From positions 40,777,644 to 40,841,643 of the forward strand of contig NC_060251.1 in assembly GCF_921293095.1 (NCBI RefSeq): a stretch of DNA of 64,000 bases, written 5' to 3'. The notes beneath the pieces were generated by a model. The model searched no databases and was not told the DNA's origin. It saw nothing but the letters and a program-made list of their open reading frames with translations. Position numbers and translations under genes: made by a program. Below are positions 31,713 through 45,300 of this stretch, one piece after another; within the stretch, counting starts at the first letter, position 1; every line of letters starts with the position of its first letter. This DNA comes from Ischnura elegans (taxonomy: Eukaryota; Arthropoda; Insecta; Odonata; Coenagrionidae).

Positions 31713-33386
31713 CTTATTTTAATTATGTCTATGAATTTCTTTTTCTAGTTACAATGTTTCTTTTCAAATTACTAAAGTAGTCATCCCAATATTTATCATG
31801 AGCCAGGGAGGTGCAAGTGCTCCCCTCTCTCAGCACCCAGCCATGTTGTTAACTTTTCCTTTTTGCTCAGTACTCACTCAAACTAGGATCTTTGTGACTT
31901 ACTTCTCAAGGAGATACCGTATAAAATGAGAAACTGGTTCAAAGGTTGTTTTGTACCGTAAGCTATGTGACTATATGATCATGGCTATTGGAAAAACGTA
32001 TGCATCTCAACTACTAGGTAACTTTATGGTGTAGCACAGCGCCAGATCCAGGATAGCGACAAGGGGGCCCTGGATTTTAAACTGGTAACTACACCTCTCA
32101 TACTCATCAGTTGCTGTGGTGTAGTAGTTAGCCTATAGAGCTACGCATGTGTAGGTCATACCATACGATGTGTGTGGTCATACGATCGGTTCTCCCTGGA
32201 GTTAATTTTTTTTTCTTTCTGCCACAAAGGATAAAGTACTTGTGTTAGGCTTTGTATCTTCACCAGCCGGTTGCTTGCAGTTGTTAATTTTTTCTATTTA
32301 CGGGAAAATCTGTTGTCAGTTGTTAAGCTCCTATAAAGACTGAATTTCACCGGTAGGCTTTAAATTCATGTTGGGATGAGCAGTGTAGCATGTGTAGTAC
32401 ACTGTTCAGCCGCCTTTGGCGCTCCAACAGAAGCAACTTACCTTGTCTGGGGATATTTGAAGGCATTCCTTACCTATCCTTCCCTAAATCTTACCCTTGC
32501 CTTACATAAGTCCCATAGCTTACAATAAGCTGTTTATCATTTTTTTCCGTAAGAGAACCATAAGAAGCGGATAACTCTCTTACTTTGTGGTATCTGGGCT
32601 AGAGGGTAACCTCCTAGCAAAATTGGAGGTCCTAACAAAATTACCATTTTAACTAGAGTAGATAATTGGATACTCAAGGTGGGGGATTATAGCCCTCTCT
32701 GGTTCTTCACTGATGTAACATACCCAAAAGATAGATGGTGAATACTCATGCAGCAAAATCAAATAACCAGTAATAAATTGTAAAAATCTATTGAAGGGAA
32801 ACTGGAATGCCAGAATCGGAGAAGAATGAGATCAGACAATAAAGGTTCAGAATCAAGAAATGAAATGAAGGCAGTGCAGTTTTGTGGAAAGAAGGATTTC
32901 AAACAGGTATAAAATTAGTTTATATATTCGTATAGAAATAAATTCTAGTGAAAGAATTTCTGGATAGTATGGGAAAAAATTTCGTCGATTATCAACTGTA
33001 AGGGAACAATGAGATTTTTGAAAAGGGCAATTTAGCATTGAAAAAGGTTAAAATTGTGATTTCCTTGAAGCTCACATGGAGTTTTGCGGTCATATACCAA
33101 TGTTTAAAATAGATAGAAGAGATATCCTGGAGATCAATGGGTTATATGGGCAAAAGTTGAATCTTTCACCTTTGGTTAATAATATGATTTTTGCGTGTTG
33201 TGGATTGAATCAACCGCAGTTTCGCAACAACAACATCGAAACAAATGCGTATCGAAATGAAATGCGAACATGGAAGCCATGGATGTTTCCATTCAAACCG
33301 GTGTCATTTTTATATGAAGGGGAAACATATTTTATAGAATCTCGCTTTATCAGTTGGACTATTATTTACATCCTACTTTAGTCGTT
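31713..33386. other. Intergenic, CRYZL1 upstream region
   Basis: No convincing gene. A frame of 101 codons at 33076-33381 ends just before the CRYZL1 start and has no recognisable domain. The CRYZL1 promoter must lie in or before this stretch, but there is no clear TATA box or initiator. Confidence 0.4.
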
Positions 33387-36300
33387 ATGCCGCTCGACGT
33401 GAATCATTCGAAGAGCCACAAAACAATATTTGTTGAGTGTGGAAAATGCACGGATACACCCCCATTCCGAGTAACCTGCGAGGTAAATTTCTTAAGCTGA
33501 GGCTCTAGAGACTGATGGAGGTCTAGGGATTTAAACTTCCCGAAAATTTTGAGAGATATTGTTTCATCCGTACCCTGTATTCAAGTATATCCCTCCCACT
33601 TTTGTATGGTTTCGTTTTTTTCTTGAGTGTTTTTGCTGCACTTAGTTGCTCGGAATTAATCAACTTTATGCTCATTATTCCATTCTGCAGGCGTCAGATG
33701 AAGAATTTATCCTTGATCGACATGAAGTTAAGGTTCTCGTTCGTGCTTGTGGTCTGACTTCGCAGAATTTTTCAATGCTTCAAGACCTACATAAAAGAAT
33801 TCAGGGCGGCCGATCTCATTCCTTAATTGGTACCAGCTTAACATCAAGCCAACAACTTGAAGGTCCAGTGCGCCTGAGTGTTGGCCAGGATGTAGCGGGT
33901 GTAATTGTAGCTATTGGAAGTGAGGTGTCGACTCTCAGTGTTGGCGACGAAGTTGCTGGTGTGTAGCATTTCCAATTACATTCATAGAAACTTTTATTCG
34001 ATTAATTTAAATGGTTGTTTCCCAATATTTATTTTTACAGCCAATTTTCTTTTGTTAAGATGACTTATAGCCATGTATGCATCTTTCTTCAGGAATTATA
34101 CCTCTAGATTCATCTCAGTCTGGATGCTCTGAATATGTGATTTTCCAAGAATTCGATCTGAGTAAGTCAATAATGTTGCGTGCTTTTTATTCCGTATGTA
34201 TATGTGTACGTTTTCTTTTAATTTATCGCAGCTGTGTTGTTTTGTTTAATCGTTTTTGTGAATGTAGTTATTACTTATAAGTAAATTAAGTATCATCTAG
34301 GCCCATCCATCCTTCTGAACATCCACAATGTCCTGAGGAAAATTCTCTCTCTCACTAGACTGGGAGGCACCTCACAAAACTGTCAACCATCTGCAACTTA
34401 GTCCACCAATTATAATCAGGAGAAAACCTGTTGGCTTGCTATTTTGTGTAAAACCCATACGCTCCGTGGGATTCACGACCCCATTCACTTCAGAATTTAG
34501 TGTTTAACCACTTTAGTTGAAAAAATGTATTGACCCCACTTGGGCAGTGCTCCCATCTGACCCTGGCCTCAGTCTAATCCTCAGGTTGCAATGGCCCAAC
34601 AATTAACATGGCAGATCCTGGCAGTGTACACATACCACATTTTTGAGGTATTGTACTGGAAGGGCCTCACAGTATAGAGCCTCTATACCCTTTTTCCCTG
34701 ACTCATGGTGGCTGGACTGGAGAGAGTTAGATGCCAATCAGAGGTGCTGTCTCACTATTCCACTCTTCCCCCCTCTCTATTCCCCTCCATGTGGCCTACC
34801 GGCATTGCCAGTCCATAGTAGTAAACGTATGCTTGCTCAAAAGCAAACCAGCCGGCCTAGGTGGTGGTGAGTCAAAGTCCTTGCCTGCCAAACCGTAGGT
34901 CGTGGGTTCAAATCCCACCTTGGTAGGTGGTCCCTATCCAGGGCATGGATGTTTGTGTTGTGTATTGTTTATCCTCCGTTGTAAAGGCCTTAAAGTGCTG
35001 TTTACGGGGAATTTGGAAATAAAAAAATAAATAAAAAAAACACGTTAAAGAGCACTGTGCAATCTCCACAGGTTATGTTTGCCAACACATTGCGCTGGGA
35101 CATGTGTGTATTGCATGAAAGTCAGAGAGAGACTGAGTCCTCATCCACACTTTCATGTGTCGCTTCTCTGTGATTGGCTAGAAAAGTGAAAGGGACACGA
35201 GCACATTCAAGTTCACCCACGATGAGTTGGGGAGAGGGATATAGTGTAGTCACTAGCTGCAGTGGGCCTGAACAGTGGCAGCCCATTGTTCATACACTTC
35301 CCTTCCATTCACTCCCATCTGTAGGAGATCCCCAAGTGCTGTGCCACCTCTAGGCAGTGGCTTAAAGATGAGCTATGACCAAGACAGGGCCATTGGCAGG
35401 GGGGGTGGGTCAGGTTGGGCGCTGCCCGACCTGGGAGAATTAATGCTCGACCTGGACAACTTGAACTGCAAGCATTTTATCATTCTATTCGTTATCCTAA
35501 CCCACCCACCCCCATCAGTAACATATATTTGTAGCCCAACCTGACAACTTGTCTGCTCCCTCTGGCCAATGATCCTAGCTATGGCCCTGGACCTAGAGGT
35601 TGGTTAAGCCGCAGAATGTAATACATCCCCGACCCGCCAGCATGTCCCACTTAAGTCCAAACCTGGTTAGAAAGGTTCAGCTCCAAGGGGAACATGTGAA
35701 GTTCAAAGTCATTCTTTAGTTTCTGTAAGCACAACACTTCATATCAAGGAATTCCTTGTTGTAAGTTTTAAGAACAAGTAATAGCAAAACAAAACTTCCA
35801 AATTCTAAAAAGAGCTCCTTTTTCCTGAATCAGCTGCAGCAAAACAGTGCTGTTAATTTTTTTTGAGTAGGTACACATATGACTATTTCCATAAAAGTTT
35901 TGAAGGGTTTCAACTCCCTGTATGTGGCCTTGACAGGTAATGAACTTTAAAGCGCAGCTAATGTATTTGTTAATCTTGGTAGCTTTCTTTTATGAATGTA
36001 TGTAAAAAAATATGAAAATATCTATTTTGCTTAAAGTTGTATTCCTTACTTATTTTTGTTGTCATTATATTAATTTTGGATCTTCTTTCACCTAGTTAAA
36101 AAACCCAAGAAAGTCAGCTTCGTTGATGCTGCAGGATGCATTGGAGATGCTGTGAAGGCATACACTGCCCTTTGTTTCCTTGCTCGAATGAAAACAGGCA
36201 ATTCAGGTTAGTATGTCTGGAATTGCTTGTATACTAAAAGGATATGAAAATTGGGATTCTTTGTGGTTTGAATGCAGTATTTCATGCAAAGGCTCTTGGT

Positions 36301-39300
36301 TTGAATCCCAAGATTTGTCAAAATGGTCTTGTATTGTCCAGATACTATTTGGGATACTGTGCAGAAAGCTGTTGACAGCTACGGATTTTGCAGGTTTACA
36401 GCATAATTAAAAAAAAGCATTTGCTGTACTTTTTCTCCTTGGCTCAAGTTTAATGCAGATTTTAAGGAAGATTACAGATTGTGTGTATGTTTTTTTTTAA
36501 ACCTCTGAGAGACATTAGGAATATGTGATTTTGAAGGTTACAAATGGGTTTTCTCAATGACTAGGATGATATTATTCAGGTTGCAGGATTATATGTGGAG
36601 ATGAAGGTAAACAAAGATAACATAAATATAACTCCTGTACTAAGTGAAAAGAATAAGTTTCTGTAGGGAGATGTCTTGACAGTGGTGTTACAACTAGAGA
36701 TGGGTGGAATAGCAGATTTCTCGAACTCGAATATTAAATCATTGCTCGAATATTCGAATACCTCGAATTTCGATTACCTCGAATACTAGAGTTACGCAAA
36801 GCACATTAAACGTATGTTTCTTCATCTATTTCCCTTGATGAATGTATAAATAAAAAGGTAACCAGTGGAACCTCGATCTATCGTTTTTCAAGGGGATGGA
36901 CGAAAAAAACGATGAATGCGGGAATGTTTGACTAGGTTGCCTATGCCGCAGGAAACTCAGGATTTTGGCGAGTAATTGTGATTTCCTTTTAAAGGATTCA
37001 AACAGGAATTTATCTGATTAATGGAGTATTTTAATTTTATGGAAACAATTTGGGCATATAGTTGATTCAACTAACATCTCTCTAAAATATTCGAAGGGGA
37101 CACACCACCTCGCGAAAAAATGATTTCATGCCGTCTCAGCATTTACTCTTCTACGATGGATTTCTGTCTGATGTATACATTCTTATCTACCAAACGCCAT
37201 TTCAGCTGATACTCGGCTTCATCAAACTTCTTATTTTCAATAGGTAGCTCGCTTTACCCTCATTCCTATTGTCAATTGCTAGCAGACAATCCGAGGCGTT
37301 TTGCAAAATACACACGCTTCTCCACCGGTTTTTCTTCTTCTTCAATTATTTTCAGTCCATCTTTGGAAGTTCTCACGAGATAAGCAGATGAGTTCGAATT
37401 GCTAGCAGGGAGAAACCAAATATCCTGAGAAAAAATCCCTTCGTCTGTGACTGTGACAATAGAGATTTATAGCATAACTCATAAATTGTAACTTGATATT
37501 GATGTTTTCGGAAAAAAATACTGTATCAACTTCCGAGAAGCTCAGCTGCGAGAATATCGAGTTTTGCCAGAATGCTAAGTCTCCGTCGTATTGATTTATT
37601 TCCTTGCGTAAAATGCTTAAATAAAGTCAGAAATACGTCGTGTTGGTCTTATTCTTTTTTAAATTACGCGCACATTACTAATATTTCAATCCAATGAAGG
37701 TGTAATATCAATTGCCAAAAGTCATTTTTAGACACCTTTTGGGCTAATAGATGACTTATGCAGCAGTTGACCTCCAGCAATGGGGAACTTCGAAGCATGT
37801 AGTCAGAAAAAGGTCAGTGGGGGAGAAAGAGGGAAGGATGAAACACGATTCTATTACTCTCCTGTAACTTGATATTTTCTTTTGAAGCTTTTGATTTATG
37901 GTCTTTGTAATACGAACCCTGCGCAAGCTGGGGCTTTTTTTTTTATTTCGGAGAGGAGGAAAGCGTTGGAGGAGGGGCCGAGGGCTGATGAATGGAGGGG
38001 GTAGCGGATTTTGGGAATTGTGCTATGTAGTTACTATCCCACGCCACTGAGGTTCTCCTGGTGGGGGAAACCGGGGATTTTTGGATTTTTTCACCCGATC
38101 ATCCACCCGATTTTTCCACCCGACCATCTCGGTTCCGCACGTTGAACTTTTTTCACCGCTCTAATCTGCAAATTTGATGTAGTTTGTCAACTTGCCTAAA
38201 TCGGCACTGCGTGCACTAAACGACTAGTGTTTTCTACATTTTTCTGAGTCAACTACCAACGACGTGCGTGCGACAGTGTATGACGCGTAATTGAAAGTAT
38301 TCGAGGTATTCGAGATGGTACCTTTAGTATAACTATTCGAGATCTCGATTATAGAATACTTTCTTGTATTTGAGGTTTTCGAGTTTTCAGGGATACTATT
38401 CGCACATCTCTGGTTACAACCAATAGAAACAGGTTGGCATGTGTAAAAATCATTTAGAAACCAGAACCAGCTTTTCATAATGTTCCACAGCATTTTGTTA
38501 TTCTTGTGTCGGAAATGTCATGGGTGCATGGGGGCATCTATTTTGAGGTCCTTGCTGGGGTGTATCTGGGGAGATGTGGGAATGACCCACCTGGAAAAAT
38601 TTGACCAATTGAGATTGTAGTGGCCATGCTTCATGCAGTGCTAGCAGTCCCTTTCAGTTTTATGGTCATATGTCCTAAGAAATAGGCTCAATTTAAGGTC
38701 TGAGAATGTCAAATTAATGATATTTTCCTGGGGAGAAACACCCCTTTTTGAAGTGGGGGCATTCTGTAGACCCTGGACCGAGCTGCTGAATACATGCTGG
38801 GTGTTCCTATGGCTCTCAAGCAAAATTCGTATGCTAAACAGAAGGGATTCACTACTTTGTCTAGTCATTGTAAAGGGTTGCAGGTTTTTGTGGTGACTGT
38901 ATTGCTTTTGTAAGTGCTAAAGATGTCAAATATCTTTGTAAGATCTTCATGAAATATGTATTAAAAATTTGGTCATTGAAACCCACTTCCTGGCATGTAC
39001 AGAGGTGCGACAAATGTGTAGACAGCCCACTGTCTAGTCTTTACTCTCCCAAACTTTGATAGACTCTGAAGATATTTTTTGGGAGACATTCCACGCCATC
39101 ATAAATTCCCTGAATAGGGTGGTTTCCTATTATTTTTTTATTGCCTAAATCGAAAGATTATTACTCCTGGAGTACGTATTTCACGCTTTTAGATTTTTAA
39201 ATGACGATATCTATTTTTCGCGATTAAATGAAAAGTGAAAAATTTCAAGCGCGCGAAAATGCGACGCGTAAGTAGGAATGATGGGAAAAAGACCATGCGA

Positions 39301-42300
39301 CGCATTTCTGGTTCCCCCTCCCGCCCTGTGAGGTGATCTTGAGGCGAGTTGAGCGCTGATACGACGCAGGCTGCTAGCGGGTAGCTGAGTACCTTGCTGG
39401 TTGGTAGTGCTTGGCTTAAAAAAGGATTATTAATACCTTATCAAACGAAGAAAACTTTCCGACCTTAGCCAGTTTTAATAGGTGATTATTAAGACATGTT
39501 TCCCTGAGCTCTGTGCCTCATGCATGCATTGGTAACCTCAGACGATGTATAACTCCTATCCTCTCGTGTAGAAACTATGTCCCTGTGACATCACGTGGAG
39601 TGGAATCGCATGGGCGCCAATCTGGCCTTTTTCAAATGAGGATAAAATTTGACCCTTGCCATTCGTCTAAACCGGTATTTCAAAAACAAAATTATTTGTG
39701 TATTATGAATACACTAATGGTGGGTAACGAATCGCAATCAATGCCTTTCGTTTTCTTTGATGAAGGAAACTACCCTATTCTCATGGAAAGATTGTCATAG
39801 GAGCACCCTATTCTCAAATCAAGTACATTGCAATGGCATTACCTTTTGGGCACATTTGGATTAATGCTTAATTTTTAACTCAATTCACTTTATGAATTTA
39901 TCCAATTTTAAGTGTATCCTGATATTATCTACGTAATACCTAAGTTTAAATGATGGGTTTTAGGGTATTATGTTTCTTTTTAGGTGCCTGTCCAATGAAT
40001 CTCATTAATTATACTGTGTGTTTTAGAATAAAATTATTATTCTTCTAGTGTTGGTGCTGAATGGTGCATCCTCATTTGGCAGTATGTGTGTACAGTTGGC
40101 TCATCTTTGGGGAGCCAAGGTGTTATCAACTGCAACGTCCAGGGATGAAGTGCTCTACCTAAAAAGCCTTGGATCAAATAAAGGTGATTTTTTTATAAGT
40201 ATGCTTATAATGTGAATCATCTTTTGACCATCATAATATCTAAATTTAATAAAGAATATCTATGTCCAATGTTAGAAAGTTGTTACATATTGTAATGATT
40301 GTTTAATACGTTGACTGCTATGGTGTGCTTGTACAAATTTATGGTGAAACTATCAGTGGTTTTTTTATCAGTTGAGTATTGCTGCTTCATGACAGGTAGA
40401 AATATAGTTGCAAATAGGTCTGAAATGAATTCTCTGTTTTAAAGTACAGAGGTCATAATGATCATTTGGGTTTTAATCCATGTCTAAACAATCGCTCCCA
40501 GTTGCCTGTGGTATCAGAAATATGGAATTCAGTTGCTCTGTGGTCGGTCAATATGACTAGCATTGTGGTCAATGTGATGAAAATGGGGATATGGTTAATT
40601 AGAGAGTATGATATTAGTTAAAATCAAAATAATTAAGCGTTTTCAGGTTTTGTATATTTCAGTGGAATTATCATTATTTTAAGCATTGAGGAAGATGAAT
40701 CTTAAAAGCAATGAGTTAGCCCTAGTCCCTAACATCAAAATCCAGGTTAGTCACCTTTGGAATGACCATTAAGCATGGTTGCCAACATTGCCATTTCTTC
40801 AATCAGCTGCACTAGAGCATTCTCTATTTCAGTAGTCCCTCACTTTATAATATTAATCCATGCTGGATGACCGATCCTTGAAAAGCACACTGTTCTCTTG
40901 CTTATGAGATCCCAGTGTGCTATGGTAGATGCATGATGTTGTTGTCATCAACTGAAAATGGTCTGTGGTCACTGAAATTGGTTAGTGCTAAACATTGAAA
41001 AGCAAATTTAGACACTGTTGTGTACAATGTATCCAAGTATTTCATTTGGTTTCAATGAAGTTAAGTCGAATGCTGTTAATGAAGTAACCACTTTGGTTGG
41101 AATCAGCTGGCAATCTCTTGAACTCTCATGATTCTTGAATGAGGTTTTTTTTATTGCAGTTCAAGTACTAGAAATGGGTGAGGGTGACCCATTGTCTTTG
41201 AGAGCTGCATGTATGCATGAAACTGGTGGTTTAGGTGTGGATGTCTTGGTGGAGTCAGATTCTCTTGCTTCATGTCACTCGAAACATGAATTGATATCCT
41301 GTTTGGCAGTTGGTGGTTGTTGGGTGACCACTCGTCCAAATCTTCAGGTGAGAATTGAATATCTATTATCCATTTATATTATTATCTATTTGCCAACCTT
41401 GGTGATGGTGGAGTAAAGTCCTTGCCTGCCAAACAAAAGGTCATGGGTTCAAGTCCGGCCTGGGTAGGTGGCCAGTAGCAGATACAGAAAAAACTGAAGG
41501 GAAGGGGGCACATAAGATATTTTGAGCTACCTTTAACTCTCCTTAACCTAACTTAATGAGAAAGAAATAATTACTGTATATGTCTGAATATAGTCCTCCC
41601 TTTTTTTCCATAAATGCCCATGGTAAAAAAGACTATATTCAAATGCATTTTTTAACTTTTCCCGAAACTGAAGTCTCAAAATTAGGGGGGGGACTATATT
41701 CGGAGAAATACAGTAAGTCAGTCATGTGCAAAGTTTAAGAAAGTTTCATTTAAACTGATAATATGCATATACGAGACAGTGCCATCTAATGAAATAAAAA
41801 AGTTACAATTGTGTTTCTGCAATGTTAGGCTATGCGGGCGGCCTTGCAAGGGGGGGCACGTGCCCCCTATATGTAACCGCCATTGCAGGTGGCCCCTATC
41901 CATGGGATGGGTGTTCATGTTGTGTATTGTTTGTGTTAGAATCTGTTATGAAAGCTGTTATAAACTTTTTGTTGGGGTAGTTATAGTTTGAAGAAGAAAT
42001 ATATTAAAAATTTGATCAAAATTGACTCACTTTGTTTCTCAGCGTGCTTAAATTGTTTGGATTTGAACCCAGGACCCCTTGACCAACAGCCGAGATCCAC
42101 ACCCGCTTGGCTACCATGCTCCGTATTTGATATGTAGTATACCAGTTTGTAAATAGAATGGGAAAATCTATACATAATGTATTTAAAATTTCATTTGAAG
42201 CTACCCTCATTTTGTTAAATTTTATGTGCCAAGATGTATCATGCTGTCATATGTCTTTAATATCAAGAGTTTTCACCTAAGTTTTTTTTGCATGATAGCT

Positions 42301-45300
42301 ATTACTTTGCCTTTCAGATTGATCCTCCAAACTCAAGGCAGCTGTATATGAGGTGTGCAAGTTTAGCTTATCTATTTGAACAAGCTTGGCTTCTGTCATC
42401 AGTACAGCAGGGGAGGCATCAGCATGTATTGAAAGACATCATGGAAAAATTATTCTCTGATGCTATCAGGTAATTTGATTCATTACTGGTTGTTTTTTTC
42501 ATATGCAAATTTTCATTTGGTACTTGTGTCTTATAGTATCTGCTTCAAAATGTTATCACTTGCAGTTGAAGTTTGATATATTTATGAGTCAGAAATGGCG
42601 GTAGTGGTTTGATAAAATGATTCATTTTAATAGGTTTTTCTTAGCAAGGCTTTGGTACTCTCTTCAACAGGGAGGGTGAAAGCTACCAAAATTATAGCTT
42701 ATGGCCCCAACTTTCTTCAGGGCTCCAAAAAGTTATCCATGTTAGTAACTGTCACCCACACCTTAACATACTGCAGCATTATTTGTCCCAATGCTAAATA
42801 TCCAGGTTGTCCCATACTCTTCACCAAATTGTTCTCACGAATCATTTTGAAGAACACAGCAATATTGTGTCTAGTTTTTGCATTACTGATAACTGGTTAA
42901 CCTATATTATTGATAATTCTAACTAACAAAATTACTGATACATACTTTTCTATATAAACACAAGTAATTTTGACAATTTTTATCATCAATTCATTTTTAT
43001 CTCATTATTGAATTGAATTACTTCAAGCATTTAATTTCTTTTTCTATAAACACATATATATTCTGATTGGCCACTTTTGATTTTCTCAAATAATTTTTTG
43101 TTAAGTTACGGGCATCACACTTATTGTTAGTAAATGGTAAAGATGATAAGAAATCACTTCAAAATGAAGACATTTTCAACATTCTAGCCTCACTGTTGGA
43201 AAAGTTTTGATAAGTAAACATTAAATTTTTACCCTGAGCACACCAGAATGGCAATTTTTGGTGTTTTTTTTTCAAATTTCTATAACTTCAGGAAAAAAAT
43301 ATTTGAGAAAATTAAACGTGGCCAATATAAAATATCTATGTACTATGTTTGCAATGTATAATTGCAATGAAGGTTCCAGGGATTCTGGACCCCCCAAAAT
43401 ATAAAAACGCAATTATTTTCCTTCATAAAGGAAAACATAATATTGAAAGATCAAGAATTTACAAAATATTTCTTAGAAAAGTGAAGTTTTTTCGATTATG
43501 GAAAGTGTTCAAATTAGTTTAAAACCCTCTACTTAGGGTGCGTTCCGAAATTCACTGGCAGTACTGACAGTGCTGCCAAACCGTTCCAAAATCAACTGGC
43601 AGTACGGTACAGTAACCGATGACGTCAGTCATTTGATGACGTTCCGGACGTTCCCTACTGTGAACTCTACTGTGGCTACTGCAAGCCTAGAGCAGCAGTA
43701 GCGGCAGTAAGCAGACGGAAGGCGATGTTCACCTGTTTGGAACACAGCAACCGCTTTGTTTAATAACATATGGTACGCAAGTAAATGAAGTATAACGGAC
43801 ATAATTCATTATATATTCACGTAGACTGAGAAAAAGAACTCCAATTTTCAATTATAAATATGTATTGGATGTGAAAATGGCAAGTTGTGCGCGAATGAGT
43901 GTTTGATTACCTATATGAAATATTTGTTTTGCTAACTTCGTGTGATTTACCGATGGTGTCTTGAATAATGTCTCGTAAATTCCAATGGTACATAAGAAGA
44001 AATTCCTGAAAACTTCAACGCAAGAAACTATTATTATTAAAATTATGTTCTCAATGTATGTATGGGTATCGTGTGTTACATAAATGCATGCATTAACGTT
44101 AATTTCTTTCATCAATGCAATGCATTGATACATAGACTTTCTTGTTCCACCGTACGGTTTAATGTGTGAGCATAATAATAACATAAGTAATGGCAAAAGC
44201 AATTTTAATTACACGTTGGAAATTCGTCTATTTTTTTATAAGGACATTATTCTACCATATCAACTGTACGTATGTCATCGTCTGCTTAAGCTTCAGGATA
44301 CTGACCTAATTGTTTTGTGCCATTGCATGAAGTACGAATATGTGAAGTGTATTGCGTTTAAATTTTCTTCAAACGTGAATATTGAGGTACACCTAATTAA
44401 TTCCTGTATTGGTGCCTTGTAAATTGTTCTTGATTATGTTTACGCACTGTTTGAAGGCATTTGTCAACCTGAGATTGAAGTACTTTTAATTTTAAAAGTT
44501 TTACATGTCTATCCTCAATTGCAATGGATATTTTAAAAAAATATTTATTTAGGCTGCAATCTATCAATATCGAACTTTCATGTCTACAACGTATATATTC
44601 AATTTACTTTGAAAATGGCATTTGCACGATTCATTCCCTACAAACACAGAAAGTATTAAATCTGTATTAAACCCGTATTTTGAAATCCATAAAATCCCAA
44701 TTATATCTAGAATTAATCTCTTTCAAATGGGTTGCTATGTCCACTATTTCCCGCGAAATGATCAACAGCAGCTACTGTTGACCGTTCCAAAATCACTGAT
44801 TTGCTTACAGTGGCAGTACTGTATTCCGTTCTGTTTTGCAGCAGCAGTAGCAGTACTGCCAGTGAATTACGGAACGCGCCCTTAGTACCCTGTTTTTCAA
44901 AAAATCCCCCCCCCCCTCCCCCCCCCCGGTTTTGAACCCCCCTGAATGAAATTCCTGGCTACACCTCTGGGTCTCAGTAATTTAAAATGGTGTGTAGAAC
45001 AATAGCACTGAGTCACAGCAACTGGTGCCCACAAGTGAGTCTGTTGTTTTCACCAGAAGTAGAAAATACTTGGTGGGGAGGTCTATGTGGTTGGAGCTCT
45101 GTAAGAGTGTGATTACCATTAAGTAAACCCAAATCAATATAAGGTTTCTTGTTGACATTTGTAATTTTCAGTTGTGTTTTGTCTCTGTTGGTTGGTTACC
45201 AAGATTGTTTATTGATCTGTATTTGTTAACAATCCTTATGTGTGTGAAGTTAAAATACGGTTCTACTAAAACTTTTAAAATATGAAGAGTTATTGCATTT

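Larger units (their letters stand above)
41390..41980 (+). mobile_element. SINE interrupted by a hAT MITE
   Basis: The head (41390-41472: GTCCTTGCCTGCCAAAC, GGGTTCAAGTCC) and the body (41886-41980: GGTGGCCCCTATCC, TGTTGTGTATTGTTTG) match the SINE at 34851-35040. The two pieces are separated by the element at 41473-41885. It lies in CRYZL1 intron 6. Confidence 0.72.

Noticed and set aside
33076-33381. 101-codon frame just before CRYZL1 as its first exon
   Set aside because: Has a stop before the CRYZL1 acceptor and no donor in frame; the ATG at 33387 with GAG|GTAAAT fits better.
34851-34925. Possible tRNA gene
   Set aside because: A and B boxes are present, but a body and A-rich tail follow and the unit recurs at 41390, so it is a SINE.
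39513-39800. 95-codon frame shared by two loci
   Set aside because: Lies in the 667-bp repeat; similarity reflects copy relationship, not protein selection.
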